Source: Streptomyces sp. CBMA291 (lineage in GTDB: Bacteria > Actinomycetota > Actinomycetes > Streptomycetales > Streptomycetaceae). Taken from it: a DNA stretch of 64,000 nt. The translations under genes were made by a program, and so were the position numbers. This document shows, piece by piece, positions 34,441-43,608 of this stretch. Where the stretch lies: positions 62,001 to 126,000 of the forward strand of contig NZ_MSJP01000022.1 in NCBI RefSeq assembly GCF_014596525.1, read 5' to 3'. Position 1 is the stretch's first letter. Each line of letters begins with the position of its first letter. The notes beneath the pieces are model-generated. The model ran no database searches, was not told the origin of the DNA, and was given only the letters and a program-made list of their open reading frames with translations.

Positions 34441-36951
34441 TCAGATCGTCAGGCGTGCGCCGAGCCTGACGTCGTGCAGGGAGTGCGCGGCGAGGATCTC
34501 GTAGTCGCCGGGGACGGGGGTCCAGCCGTGCGTCTCCTCGTCCCAGATCTCGAAGGCGCGGCGGGGCAGCGTGATCTCGGTCTCGACGCTCTCCCCGGGG
34601 CCCGCCTCGACGCTCGCGAAGCCGGCGAGCCAGCGGGCCGGGCGCTCGGCGGGGTCGTCCACGGGGGCGAGGTAGATCTGGACGACCTCGCGTCCGGGCC
34701 GGTCGCCGGTGTTGGTGAGGCGGACGGTCGCGGTGCCGGGGCCGGTGGCCAGCGTGTCGTACGTCCAGGTGGTGTAGCCGAGGCCGTGGCCGAAGGGGTA
34801 CGCGGGGGCGGCCGGGGCGCGGTCCCAGGCACGGTAGCCGATGAAGAGGCCCTCCTCGTACTCCAGTCGGCCGTCGACGGGGGCGACCCGGGTGACGGGG
34901 GCGTCGGCGAGGACGGCGGGCCAGGTGGTGGGGAGGCGGCCGGCGGGTTCCTCGGCGCCGGTGAGGACGTCGGCGAGGGCGGCGCCGCCTTCCTGGCCGG
35001 GGAACCAGCCGAGGAGGACGGCGGCCACGTCCTCGCGCCAGGGCAGTTCGACCGGGGAGCCCGCGTTGACGATGACGACGGTGTTCGGGTTGGCGGCGGC
35101 GACGGCCCGGACCAGGTCGTTCTGGCGGCCGGGGAGGGCGAGGCCGGTGCGGTCGAAGCCCTCGGACTCGACGCGTTCGGTGGTGGCGACGACCACGACG
35201 GCGGTGTCGGCGGCGCGGGCGGCCTCGGCGGCCTCGGCGATCAGTTCGTCGGGGTCGCGGCGGGGGCCGAGGTGGACGAAGGAGAACATGACGGCCGGGA
35301 GCGGGGAGGCGAAGCCCTTGTCCAGGACGTGCCGGAGGGAGACCTCGACGGTCTCGCCCTCGGTGAGCACGACCTTGGCGCGCTCGACGGGGGCGCCGAA
35401 GAAGGCTTCGAAGGGGTCGGTCTCGGGGCCCATGGCCTGGACGCCGTCGAAGACGGTGGTGCCCGCGACGGTGAGGGTGAAGGCGCCGAGTCCCCGGGTG
35501 CCGAAGGAGTGCGCGCCGGACTCGCGCGGGGTGAAGGTGCCGACGATCTCGACGGAGGCGAGGTGCTCGTGGGTGACGCCGTCGGGGAGGTCGCCGCCGA
35601 TCCACTGGACCTGTCCGCTGGGCAGGGAGCCCTCGCCGAGGAGCCGTCCCTCGGCGTCGCGGCAGCGGGCGCGGAGGGTGAAGCCCCGGTCGGCGGGGGT
35701 GAGTTCGTCGCTGGGGTCGGCGCCGACCGCGTAGGAGAGGGTTCCTTCGGGGAGGGCGGCGGCGAGGCCGTCGAGCGGGGAGACGACGTGCTCGGGGAAG
35801 ACCTGGGCGGAGCCGCCGCCGAGGATCCGGGCGTCGCGGGCGGCGGCGCCGGAGAGGGCGACGGTGCCGGGGCGCAGGGGCAGCGCTCCGTTCTCGTTGC
35901 GGACGAGGACGAAGCCCCGGTGGGCGATCTCGCGGGCGAGGGCGGAGCCGTCGAGGGCGGCGGGCGGGGTGGCGACGGCGGGCGGGGCGCCTTCGAGGGC
36001 GCCGACGCGGGCGGCGAGCCGCAGGACGTTGCGGACGGCGGTGTCGACGGCGGACTCCTCCGCCTCTCCGGCGCGGACGGCGGTGGCGAGGGCTTCGCCG
36101 TAGACGGTGACGGGGCCGGGCATGGCGACGTCGAGGCCGCCCTCGATGCCTCCGGTGGTGGAGCGGGCGGCCATCCAGTCGGAGACGTTGAAGCCGTCGA
36201 AGCCCCACTCGCCGCGCAGGACCTCGTTGACGAGGTGGTGGTGTTCGGTCATGGTCACGCCGTTGACCTGGTTGTAGGCGGTCATGATGCCCCAGGGGCG
36301 CGCGTTCTCGACGATCGCCTCGAAGGGGGCGAGGTACAGCTCGCGGAGCGGGCGGGGGGCGACCCGGTTGTCGACGGTGAAGCGGTCGGTCTCGGCGTCG
36401 TTGGCGACGAAGTGCTTGACGGTGGTGCCGACGCCGCCGTCCTGGACGCCTTGGACGTAGCCGGTGCCGATGGCCCCGGTGAGCAGCGGGTCCTCGCTGT
36501 ACGCCTCGAAGTGGCGGCCGCCGAGGGGGGAGCGGTGCAGGTTGACGGTGGGGGCGAGGGCGACGTGGACGCCCTTGCGGCGGGCCTCCTGGGCGAGGAG
36601 GCGGCCGGCCCGGCGGGCGAGGGCGGGGTCCCAGGTGGCGGCGAGCGCGGTCGGGGAGGGCAGGGCGACGGAGGGGTCGTCGGCGGTCCAGCGGACGCCC
36701 CGGACGCCGATGGGACCGTCGGACATGACGAGGGAGGCGAGGCCGATCTCCGGCAGGGCGGGCAGGGTCCACATGTCCTGGCCCGCGAGCAGCCTCGTCT
36801 TGGTGTCGAGGTCGAGCCGGGCGAGGGCCGCCTCGACGACCGCCTCGCGCAGGGCGTCCCCGTTCACGTCCGGGTCCGGGTCCGCGATGCCCACCGGGTC
36901 CACCGAGCCCACCGGGTCCGCCCCGGCCGTCCTGTCCGCTGTGTCCGTCAC
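34441..36951 (-). CDS. Glycoside hydrolase family 3 beta-glucosidase with PA14 domain
   Basis: An 836-residue enzyme. The GH3 N-terminal barrel carries the nucleophile Asp in FNVSDWMAARST (about residue 258) and GGRHFEAYSEDP; the second domain is interrupted by a PA14 module (around residues 400-540; HSFGTRGLGAFTLTVAGTT). A fibronectin III-like domain closes the protein. No signal peptide is present, so it probably hydrolyses imported oligosaccharides in the cytosol. GTG 36951 has GGAGG seven bases upstream; ATG 37020 lacks a site. It is divergent from a TetR gene across 139 bp, so substrate-dependent repression is likely. Confidence 0.92.
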   Translation of the reverse strand: MTDTADRTAGADPVGSVDPVGIADPDPDVNGDALREAVVEAALARLDLDTKTRLLAGQDMWTLPALPEIGLASLVMSDGPIGVRGVRWTADDPSVALPSPTALAATWDPALARRAGRLLAQEARRKGVHVALAPTVNLHRSPLGGRHFEAYSEDPLLTGAIGTGYVQGVQDGGVGTTVKHFVANDAETDRFTVDNRVAPRPLRELYLAPFEAIVENARPWGIMTAYNQVNGVTMTEHHHLVNEVLRGEWGFDGFNVSDWMAARSTTGGIEGGLDVAMPGPVTVYGEALATAVRAGEAEESAVDTAVRNVLRLAARVGALEGAPPAVATPPAALDGSALAREIAHRGFVLVRNENGALPLRPGTVALSGAAARDARILGGGSAQVFPEHVVSPLDGLAAALPEGTLSYAVGADPSDELTPADRGFTLRARCRDAEGRLLGEGSLPSGQVQWIGGDLPDGVTHEHLASVEIVGTFTPRESGAHSFGTRGLGAFTLTVAGTTVFDGVQAMGPETDPFEAFFGAPVERAKVVLTEGETVEVSLRHVLDKGFASPLPAVMFSFVHLGPRRDPDELIAEAAEAARAADTAVVVVATTERVESEGFDRTGLALPGRQNDLVRAVAAANPNTVVIVNAGSPVELPWREDVAAVLLGWFPGQEGGAALADVLTGAEEPAGRLPTTWPAVLADAPVTRVAPVDGRLEYEEGLFIGYRAWDRAPAAPAYPFGHGLGYTTWTYDTLATGPGTATVRLTNTGDRPGREVVQIYLAPVDDPAERPARWLAGFASVEAGPGESVETEITLPRRAFEIWDEETHGWTPVPGDYEILAAHSLHDVRLGARLTI

Positions 36952-37090
36952 GTCCGTACCTCCGTGTCGAAGTGCTGGTGCGATCATCATGAACCCGAAC
37001 TTCTGTAATCCGGTAGGCAATGTGATCTTTTCGTTACCTTGTCGATGGCGTACGGTCCTGGGGACGGAAGCTGCGAAAGGAGCCGGGCCG

Positions 37091-37708
37091 ATGGCACGGG
37101 CGCGGAGTGAGGAACGGCGGGCGGAGATCCTGCTCGCCGCCCTGGAGGTGATCGCCGAGCGCGGCTACCGGGGTGCCGCCCTGGGCGCGGTCGCCGAGCG
37201 CGTCGGCCTGACCCAGCAGGGTCTCCTCCACTACTACCCGACGAAGGAGGCCCTGCTCGTCGCCGTCCTGGAGGAGCGCGACCGCTGGGACACCAGTGGC
37301 GGCCGGGACCGCGAGAACTGGCGGCTCGACCTGCTCGACTCCCTCGTCGAGTACAACGCGATGCGGCCCGGCATCGTGCAGACCTTCTCCGCGCTGCTCG
37401 GCGAGAGCGTGACGGAGGGGCATCCGGCCCGGGAGTTCTTCACCGACCGGTACACGCAGGTGCGGGGCGATCTGGCGCGGATCCTGCGCCTGGAGTTCGG
37501 CGACCTGCTGCCCGGCGGCCTCACCCCCGAGCGGGCGGCGCCGCTGCTCACGGCGGTGATGGACGGCCTTCAGTACCAGTGGCTCCTGGACCCCTCGGCG
37601 GTCGACATGCCGGGCGCCTTCCGCGACTTCCTGGCCCTGCTCGGCCGGGGCGGGGCGACGGACGCCGAGGACGGCGGGGCGGGGCGGTGCGGGACAATGG
37701 CGGCATGA
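37091..37708 (+). CDS. TetR family transcriptional regulator
   Basis: A 205-residue regulator with helix-turn-helix EILLAALEVIAERGYRG and AERVGLTQQGLLHYYPTKEA; the C-terminal domain is of the TetR_C_6 kind seen in regulators near sugar or polyamine genes. ATG 37091 has AAAGGAG nine bases upstream. It is divergent from the GH3 gene, whose promoter lies in the shared gap, and coupled by a 4-base overlap to the carbon-nitrogen hydrolase. It most likely represses the GH3 gene. Confidence 0.93.
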   Translation: MARARSEERRAEILLAALEVIAERGYRGAALGAVAERVGLTQQGLLHYYPTKEALLVAVLEERDRWDTSGGRDRENWRLDLLDSLVEYNAMRPGIVQTFSALLGESVTEGHPAREFFTDRYTQVRGDLARILRLEFGDLLPGGLTPERAAPLLTAVMDGLQYQWLLDPSAVDMPGAFRDFLALLGRGGATDAEDGGAGRCGTMAA

Positions 37709-38418
37709 TCGTCGCCGCCTCCCAGTTCGCCCCGGCCGCCGGGGATCTCGAAGCCAACGTACGGACGGTCGCGGAGCTGGTCCGCTCCGCCGGAGCCGAG
37801 GGCGCCCGCCTCGTCGTCTTCGCCGAACTCTGCCTCACCGGCTACGAGCCCTCCCTCATCCGGGAGACCCCCGCCCTGGTCCTCGACGAGGACGATCCCC
37901 GGCTCGACCCCGTACGGGAGGCCTGCCGCGCGGTCTCGGCGGCGGCGGTCGTCAACGGGCCCGTACGGACGGACGACGGGCGCCCGGCCCTCACCACCCT
38001 GGTGATCGGCCCGGACGGCTCGCTCCTCGCCCGCTACGACAAGCAGCACCTCCACGGCACCGAGCGGGAGGTCTTCGTCGCGGGCTCCGAGGACGGCCGG
38101 TTCGCTCTCGACGGCCTCCGGTTCGCGACCGCCACCTGCTACGACAACCGGTTCCCCGCACTGGCCGAGCGGGCCGCGGCCGACGGCTGCGCCGTCTATC
38201 TGGCCAGCTCCGTCCTGGTCACCGGGAACGACTCCCTGGAGAACGTCTACCCGGTGCGCGCCCGGGACTTCGGCCTGCACGTGGTCCTCGGCAACACCCT
38301 GGGGTCCAACGAGGAGGGCGAGGGCATCGGCTTCTCCGGAGTCTGGGGCCCGGACGGCACCCGCCTCGCGGACGCGGGGGGCGTGGACGTGGGCTTCGCG
38401 CTGGCCCGGATCGGCTGA
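37705..38418 (+). CDS. Carbon-nitrogen hydrolase (nitrilase superfamily)
   Basis: A 237-residue protein of the nitrilase/amidase fold. The Glu-Lys-Cys triad is visible: Glu in VVFAELCLTGYE (about residue 41), Lys in RYDKQHLHG and Cys in TATCYDNRFP. Family members cleave amide or carbamoyl C-N bonds. ATG 37705 overlaps the TetR stop. Two strong hairpins follow the stop. The substrate cannot be told from sequence. Confidence 0.92.
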   Translation: MIVAASQFAPAAGDLEANVRTVAELVRSAGAEGARLVVFAELCLTGYEPSLIRETPALVLDEDDPRLDPVREACRAVSAAAVVNGPVRTDDGRPALTTLVIGPDGSLLARYDKQHLHGTEREVFVAGSEDGRFALDGLRFATATCYDNRFPALAERAAADGCAVYLASSVLVTGNDSLENVYPVRARDFGLHVVLGNTLGSNEEGEGIGFSGVWGPDGTRLADAGGVDVGFALARIG

Positions 38419-38496
38419 GCCTCCCGAGGCCGGGCCCGTGCCCCCGGAGGTCGTACCCCTGGAATCGGGTCCCCCCGGGGGCGGGTCACGGTACGG

Positions 38497-38539
38497 CGAA
38501 GCGCCCCGGGGCCGTGTGGGGCGGCCCCGGGGCGCTTCG
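38497..38539. terminator. Terminator between convergent genes (first of two)
   Basis: An 18-base perfect stem (38497-38514 with 38522-38539, starting CGAAGCGCCCCGG) and a 7-base loop, 79 bases after the hydrolase stop. Confidence 0.9.
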
Positions 38540-38542
38540 GGT

Positions 38543-38581
38543 GGAGCCGGGCGGCCGTGGGACATACGGCCGCCCGGCTCC
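38543..38581. terminator. Terminator between convergent genes (second of two)
   Basis: A 15-base perfect stem, GGAGCCGGGCGGCCG (38543-38557) with CGGCCGCCCGGCTCC (38567-38581), three bases after the first hairpin and 49 bases before the metalloprotease stop. Probably the minus-strand terminator. Confidence 0.88.
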
Positions 38582-38629
38582 GGGGAAGGTGTCACGGAAC
38601 CCCCGGTCCGCGACACCGTCCCGCCCCCG

Positions 38630-40816
38630 TTACGGGGCGGTCAGACCCAGCGTGTAGGCGCCGGAGCCGCTGTACGCGTGGACCACGTACCGGTAGTAGC
38701 CCGCGGTGCCGTAGTAGCTGGTGTTCTCGTCGGCGGTCGCCGTGCCGCCCACGGCCACGTCCACCCAGCTCGCGCCGTTCCACTTCTGGAGGTACAGGTC
38801 GAAGTCCGCACCGGCCGGGCCGCGCAGGCAGCCCACGTGGGTGCCCGAGGTCGCCGAGTAGTAGTACGAACCGTCCGGCTGCGCCACGGCCTGACCGGCG
38901 GTCAGCGAACCCTGGTAGGTGTTCTGCGTGTTGTTGCAGCCCGTGGGCGGGTTCGAGGTGCCGACCGACAGCTGGTAGGTGACGGTGTGGGTGGCGGAGC
39001 CCGTACCGGTGACGGTGATCGGGTATGTGCCGTTGGCGGTGCCCGCCGCGACCTGGACGGTCATCGTGGACGAGGCGCCCGAGGTCACCGAGGAGGGGCT
39101 GAAGGAGACCGTGACCCCGCTCGGGGCGCCGCTCGCGGAGAGCTGGACGGTCTGCGCGCTGCCGCCGGTGGTGGAGGTGCTCACCGTGGAGGTGAGGGAG
39201 GCACCCGCCTGGACCGAGCCCGAGGACGGGTTCAGGGCGAGCGAGAAGTCCGGCGTGCTGGTGCCGCCGCAGTCGGTCTCACCGGACTGGGCCGGTACGC
39301 CGATCGCGTTCCAGGCGGCCTTCACCGCGTTGCACTCGACGCTGCCGTAGGTGTTCTTGGCGCTGGTCAGGGTCGCCTTGCGGGCCGCCAGGTGGTTCCA
39401 CGAGGAGGTCTTCATGAGCAGCGCGCCCATGAAGATCTTGCCCGCCTTCTGGATGCCGACACCGGTCACCGAGGACGGACCGCCGGAGCATATGGGGCTG
39501 TTGGGCTTGCCGCCGCCCGGGTTGGAGCCCTCGGCCAGCAGGTAGAACCAGTGGTTCTGCGGGCCGGCCGCCGCGTGCACCTCGGTGTTGGAGCTCAACT
39601 GGGTGTAACAGTTGGGGGCGTTGTCGGCGAGCGACGGGTTGTACATGTACCGGATCGGCTTGTTGTCGCCGAGGAAGTTGAGCTTCTCGCCGACGGTGTA
39701 GTCCGGGGTGTCGTTCGGGTTGTTGGCGTAGTGCTCGGTGAGCGCGCCGAAGATGTCGCCCGTCGACTCGTTCATGCCGCCGTTCTCGTTGGACGAGCCC
39801 GCGCTGCCCGGCGTCTTGTCGAAGATCTCGTGACCGTACTCGTGCGCCACCACGTCGATGCCGGTGAGCTGCATCGTGCCGTTCTGGTTGCGGCCGTACG
39901 TGGTCTTCGTGCCGTCGTAGTACGCGTTGACCTCGCTCAGACCGGCGCGCGCCGGGACGAGACCGCCCTGCCCGTTCTGGCCGTTGTAGCCGAACCACTC
40001 CTTCAGCATGGAGTGTTCCTTCTGCGCCGCGTACATGATGTCGACGCAGGCGGTCACGAGGTCGTTGGCGCCGCTGTTGCCCCACGGCGAGGAGCCCGTG
40101 TACGCGCTGCCGTTCTGGCCGCCGCACTTGAAGGAACCGCGCGTGGTGTCGGTCATGGAGCTCGCGGCGGTGTCGATGGTGACATTGCCGTTGTGGTAGC
40201 CGCGTCCGTCGGCGTGCAGGACCTTGTCGACGGCCTGGGCTACGGCCCCGGTCCGCGCGTCCACATAGGTGTCGAGCGCGCTCGGCAGGTCCTTCGCGGT
40301 CCGGCCCACGACCCGGGTGTGCCAGGTCAGCACCGCCTTGCCGCCCTTCAGCAGCACGGTCAGCTCGGGGGCGCTCGCGCTCTCCACCGCCGCCAGCTGC
40401 GCGCGGGCGGTGGCGAGGGCGGCGGCGGAGGTCACCTTCGCCTTGGTGGAGAGCCGCAGCGCGGGCGCCGGGGCTCCGGTGACCTCGCGGACCTTGCCCG
40501 AGCTGTCCGAGACGACGACCGCGTCGCCGCCGACGACCGGCAGACCCCGGTAGGTGCGCTCGTACGAGGCGTAGTACAGGCCGTTCGCCCACGGGGTGAC
40601 CGACGTGCGGACCAGCTCCTCGTCGGCGCCGTGCCGCAGCTCGTCGAGACCGCTGGCGGCGGCGTCGTCGGCGGCGGCGAGGGCGAGGGACTTGCCGTGG
40701 CCCGGGGGCACGGGCTGCGACTGCGGGACCGCGTGGGCGGTGCCGGCGAAGGCGGTGGCGAGGCTCGCCGACAGCGCCAGGGCGGCCACGGTCGCCGTGA
40801 GTCTGGTGGGGTGCAC
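38630..40816 (-). CDS. Secreted neutral metalloprotease, family M4, with C-terminal beta domains
   Basis: A 728-residue thermolysin-like preproprotein. A signal peptide (VAALALSASLATAFAGTAHA) precedes an FTP/PepSY propeptide (to about residue 220). The catalytic domain carries the zinc motif VVAHEYGHEIFD and the third ligand Glu in GGMNESTGDIFG. It is followed by an Ig-like domain (around 540-630) and a pre-peptidase C-terminal domain (QPDGSYYYSATSGTHVGC). It is exported and self-activated. GTG 40816 has GGAG upstream. A LysR gene is divergent, as in other Streptomyces protease loci. Confidence 0.95.
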   Translation of the reverse strand: MHPTRLTATVAALALSASLATAFAGTAHAVPQSQPVPPGHGKSLALAAADDAAASGLDELRHGADEELVRTSVTPWANGLYYASYERTYRGLPVVGGDAVVVSDSSGKVREVTGAPAPALRLSTKAKVTSAAALATARAQLAAVESASAPELTVLLKGGKAVLTWHTRVVGRTAKDLPSALDTYVDARTGAVAQAVDKVLHADGRGYHNGNVTIDTAASSMTDTTRGSFKCGGQNGSAYTGSSPWGNSGANDLVTACVDIMYAAQKEHSMLKEWFGYNGQNGQGGLVPARAGLSEVNAYYDGTKTTYGRNQNGTMQLTGIDVVAHEYGHEIFDKTPGSAGSSNENGGMNESTGDIFGALTEHYANNPNDTPDYTVGEKLNFLGDNKPIRYMYNPSLADNAPNCYTQLSSNTEVHAAAGPQNHWFYLLAEGSNPGGGKPNSPICSGGPSSVTGVGIQKAGKIFMGALLMKTSSWNHLAARKATLTSAKNTYGSVECNAVKAAWNAIGVPAQSGETDCGGTSTPDFSLALNPSSGSVQAGASLTSTVSTSTTGGSAQTVQLSASGAPSGVTVSFSPSSVTSGASSTMTVQVAAGTANGTYPITVTGTGSATHTVTYQLSVGTSNPPTGCNNTQNTYQGSLTAGQAVAQPDGSYYYSATSGTHVGCLRGPAGADFDLYLQKWNGASWVDVAVGGTATADENTSYYGTAGYYRYVVHAYSGSGAYTLGLTAP

Positions 40817-40912
40817 GTCTGCTCCGATCGGGGTGGGGATCGTGGTGGGGGAAGACGGATCGTCGCGCCGAGTATGGGCGTGGACATGGCTAGTTCGGGA
40901 CATCTCACGCGG

Positions 40913-40930
40913 CATAAGACGCGGGTTATG
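40913..40930. promoter_or_regulatory. Candidate LysR operator in protease/LysR gap
   Basis: CATAA (40913-40917) and TTATG (40926-40930) are inverted over an 8-base spacer, 34 bases before the LysR start. A TACGCT box (40952-40957) lies six bases before that start and probably drives a leaderless transcript. Confidence 0.45.
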
Positions 40931-40963
40931 GTGCGGTCGCGCGGCGCCCCTTACGCTGCTGAA

Positions 40964-41926
40964 ATGCAGCTGGAGTTGAGGCATCTGGAGGCCGTCTGCC
41001 GGATAGCGGAAGCGGGCAGTCTGGGGCGCGCCGCCGGGCGCCTCGGGGTCTCGCAGCCCGCACTGTCCGCGCAGCTCCGGCGCATCGAACGGGTCGCGGG
41101 CGGCGAGCTGTTCCTGCGCAGCAGGCACGGCGTGGAGCCCACCCCGCTGGGCGAGTTCGTCCTGTCGAAGGCGCGGCTCGTGCTCGGCGAGATGGACGCG
41201 CTCGCCGCCGGTGCCCGAGCCGCCGATCCGGGCACCGCGCTGCGCCTCGGGTGCATCCTGCTGGTCCTCGTCGACGGACTTCTCGGACAGCTGGAACGGA
41301 TCATGGCGGGGCAGGACATCTCGGTGACCGTGGAGCACTCGGCGACGACGCTGACCCGGCAGCTGGGCGCGGGACGGTACGACGCCGTGCTGTACGGCGA
41401 GGTCAACGAGCACGAGGTGACCCTGCCGGAGGGCACCGCCGCGCGGACCGTGGTCGCCAAGGAACCGTTCTGCGTGCGCCTTTCGCAGGCGCACCCGCTG
41501 GCGGGCCGGGACCGGATCGACCTCGCCGACCTGGCCGGGGAGTCCTGGATGTGCCTCGTGGAGGAGGACGACGGCGGGCCGGAGGCGCTGATCGCCGCGT
41601 GCGCCCGGGTCGGGTTCACCCCGTCGCTGCGCCACCGGGTGCCCGACCGGAAGATGCACTACGCCCTGATCGCCTCGGGCCGGGCCATCTCACTGACCCA
41701 GCCGACGGCCCCGCACGCCGAGGGCACGGTCCTGCGGCCACTGGAGGGCGATCCGGTCCTGGGCCGCATCCGGGTGGCCTGGAACAAGGCGGCGGTCTCC
41801 GCCCGGCACGCGGAGCTGCTGTACCGGGCGGCGGTGCACGCCTACCTGGCGAACGTCGACAACAACGCCTTCTACCGGGCTTGGTGGGACGCCCGCCCGG
41901 AACTCCACCCGGTGCTGGAATTCTGA
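40964..41926 (+). CDS. LysR family transcriptional regulator
   Basis: A 320-residue regulator: N-terminal helix-turn-helix LRHLEAVCRIAEAGSLGRAA and GVSQPALSAQLRRIER, then a periplasmic-binding-like effector domain starting near residue 90. It is divergent from the M4 protease gene. In Streptomyces several secreted neutral proteases are activated by a divergent LysR gene, so it likely activates this protease. ATG 40964 lacks a ribosome site. Confidence 0.94.
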   Translation: MQLELRHLEAVCRIAEAGSLGRAAGRLGVSQPALSAQLRRIERVAGGELFLRSRHGVEPTPLGEFVLSKARLVLGEMDALAAGARAADPGTALRLGCILLVLVDGLLGQLERIMAGQDISVTVEHSATTLTRQLGAGRYDAVLYGEVNEHEVTLPEGTAARTVVAKEPFCVRLSQAHPLAGRDRIDLADLAGESWMCLVEEDDGGPEALIAACARVGFTPSLRHRVPDRKMHYALIASGRAISLTQPTAPHAEGTVLRPLEGDPVLGRIRVAWNKAAVSARHAELLYRAAVHAYLANVDNNAFYRAWWDARPELHPVLEF

Positions 41927-41943
41927 CCCGGCCTGGGGCCGGG
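41927..41943 (+). terminator. Possible terminator after the LysR gene
   Basis: CCCGGCC (41927-41933) and GGCCGGG (41937-41943) form a 7-base stem with a 3-base loop immediately after the stop. The 186-bp gap beyond is G-rich, with GCCGGGTCGG repeats near 42030-42070 and no gene. Confidence 0.5.
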
Positions 41944-42112
41944 GGGCCGGGGGGGTCCGGGGGGGGTGAGGCCGGGGGCGACTCGGGCCGGGGCGGCTGA
42001 GACTGGAGGGGATGCGGGCCGGGGAGGACCGCCGGGTCGGCCGGGTCGGCCGTGCCTGCCGGGTCGGCGGCGGGGCCGGGCTTGGGGCTGGGGCTTGGAG
42101 AAGGGGCTCCGG

Positions 42113-42973
42113 TCAGGCCGAGGTGGGGCCTACGGAGTCGGTGAGCCCAGTAGAGCCGGTGGGCCCAGTAGAGCCGGTGGGCCCGGCAGCGGTCGTCCGG
42201 TCGGCGTCGGCGCGGTTTTCCCGGTCGTCGGCGGAGGCCTCGCCTCGCAGGTCTCGGGCCATCAGGGTGGCTCCGGCGACCGCGCCGGGCATCAGGAAGA
42301 CGGCGACGAAGGGCACCAGGAAGGCGAGGGTCAGCGGTACGCCGAAGCCCAGCGCGGCCCCCCGGCGGCTCCTCAGCAGCCGCAGCCGCTCCTTCAGTTC
42401 GACGTCCCTGCGCTGGAGGGCGACGGCGGTCAGCTCCTCGGTGAGGAAGAAGCCGGAGACGCAGAAGCCGAGGGCGGGCACGACGGTCTGGCCGACGACC
42501 GGGATGAACCCGCAGGCGAAGAGGAGGACTCCGTAGAGCGCCACCCGCAGCAGGATGCGGAGGCTGTCGCGGGCGGAGATCCACAGCTCGCGCCAGAGCG
42601 GCAGCCCCGACTCGGGGACCTCGCCGCCCTCGCCCCGGTCGACTTCCTGGGAGAGCGCGTCGTAGAAGGGCTGGCCGACGAGGAGGGTCACGGCGGTGAA
42701 GGTGATGACCGCGAGGAAGAGACCGAAGGCGAAGACGAGGGCGGTCAGGGTGCCCCGGAAGATCCCGAGCCAGGGCGAGGACCAGTCGTCGGCGAACGGG
42801 GTGGCCCAGATGGTGAGGTCGTCGGCGCCGTAGCCGAGACCGACGAGCGCCCCCGCGTACAGCACCAGCGTCACGAGGCCGGGCAGCAGCCCGATTCCCA
42901 GCCACCGTCCGCGCCGCGCCACCCACTTCTGGCCTTGCAGCAGATAACCGAAACCCACCCCGAGATCACGCAT
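42113..42973 (-). CDS. EI24/CysZ-like membrane protein
   Basis: A 286-residue membrane protein with four or five hydrophobic segments and the family blocks VTLLVGQPFYDALSQEVD and FIPVVGQTVVPALGF, which match the EI24 (CysZ-like) family. CysZ of enterobacteria transports sulfate; whether this one does is unknown. ATG 42973 has no ribosome site but has TACAGT seven bases upstream (leaderless type). The C-terminal tail has a short collagen-like GPTGSTGPTGSTG run from an 18-base DNA repeat. Confidence 0.8.
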   Translation of the reverse strand: MRDLGVGFGYLLQGQKWVARRGRWLGIGLLPGLVTLVLYAGALVGLGYGADDLTIWATPFADDWSSPWLGIFRGTLTALVFAFGLFLAVITFTAVTLLVGQPFYDALSQEVDRGEGGEVPESGLPLWRELWISARDSLRILLRVALYGVLLFACGFIPVVGQTVVPALGFCVSGFFLTEELTAVALQRRDVELKERLRLLRSRRGAALGFGVPLTLAFLVPFVAVFLMPGAVAGATLMARDLRGEASADDRENRADADRTTAAGPTGSTGPTGSTGLTDSVGPTSA

Positions 42974-43073
42974 GGGGGCCACTGTATCGGTGGAGGTCAG
43001 GGGTGTCGGGGGGCGTCCGACGGGCGGGGATCGGGCCCTTGGGGCCCGGAGGCGACGGGGCGGCGGGGGCCGC

Positions 43074-43089
43074 ACCCCCGCGCGGGGGT
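43074..43089. terminator. Palindrome downstream of ohr
   Basis: ACCCCCGCGCGGGGGT is a perfect 16-base palindrome able to form a 6-base stem with a 4-base loop, 32 bases beyond the ohr stop. A GGGCCC-TTG-GGGCCC foldback lies further on. Likely ends the ohr transcript. Confidence 0.55.
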
Positions 43090-43120
43090 ACGGTCCTCGC
43101 CAGGTGCGTCGGGGCCGTGA

Positions 43121-43543
43121 TCAGACGGCCAGATCGACCGTGATGTTGCCCCGGGTCGCCTTGGAGTACGGGCAGACCAGGTGGGCCTTCTCGACGAGGT
43201 TTCGGGCCCTCTCCGGGTCCATCCCGGGGATGCGCGCGGTGATTCTGACGATGATGCCGAAGCCCTCGTCGTTCTTGCCGATGCCGACCTCGGCGGTGAC
43301 CGTCGAGCCGGTGATGTCGGCCTTCTCGTTGCGGGCGACGACTCCGAGCGCGCCCTGGAAGCAGGCGCTGTAGCCCGCCGCGAAGAGCTGCTCGGGGTTG
43401 GTGCCCGTACCGGAACCACCCATGGCCTTGGGCGGGTTGACGATGACGTCGATCTTGCCGTCGTCGGTGGAGACGCGGCCGTCCCGCCCGTTCTCGGCGG
43501 TGGCGACGGCGGTGTAGAGGACTTCGGAACGCTGGATCGGCAT
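43121..43543 (-). CDS. ohr: Organic hydroperoxide resistance protein (Ohr/OsmC family)
   Basis: A 140-residue thiol peroxidase that reduces organic hydroperoxides. The two catalytic cysteines are in GYSACFQGAL (about residue 60) and LVCPYSKATRGN, and the PPKAMGGSGTGTNPEQLFA block is typical of Ohr rather than OsmC. ATG 43543 follows GAAAGAAG. It lies 65 bp after an oxidoreductase gene on the same strand, with a MarR regulator beyond, so a peroxide- or electrophile-responsive unit is likely. Confidence 0.95.
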   Translation of the reverse strand: MPIQRSEVLYTAVATAENGRDGRVSTDDGKIDVIVNPPKAMGGSGTGTNPEQLFAAGYSACFQGALGVVARNEKADITGSTVTAEVGIGKNDEGFGIIVRITARIPGMDPERARNLVEKAHLVCPYSKATRGNITVDLAV

Positions 43544-43608
43544 GGCCGGTTGCTTCTTTCGGGAGTTCGCCGCGACTCGCGCCCACGACCGCGACGGCTG
43601 GGGGAAGA

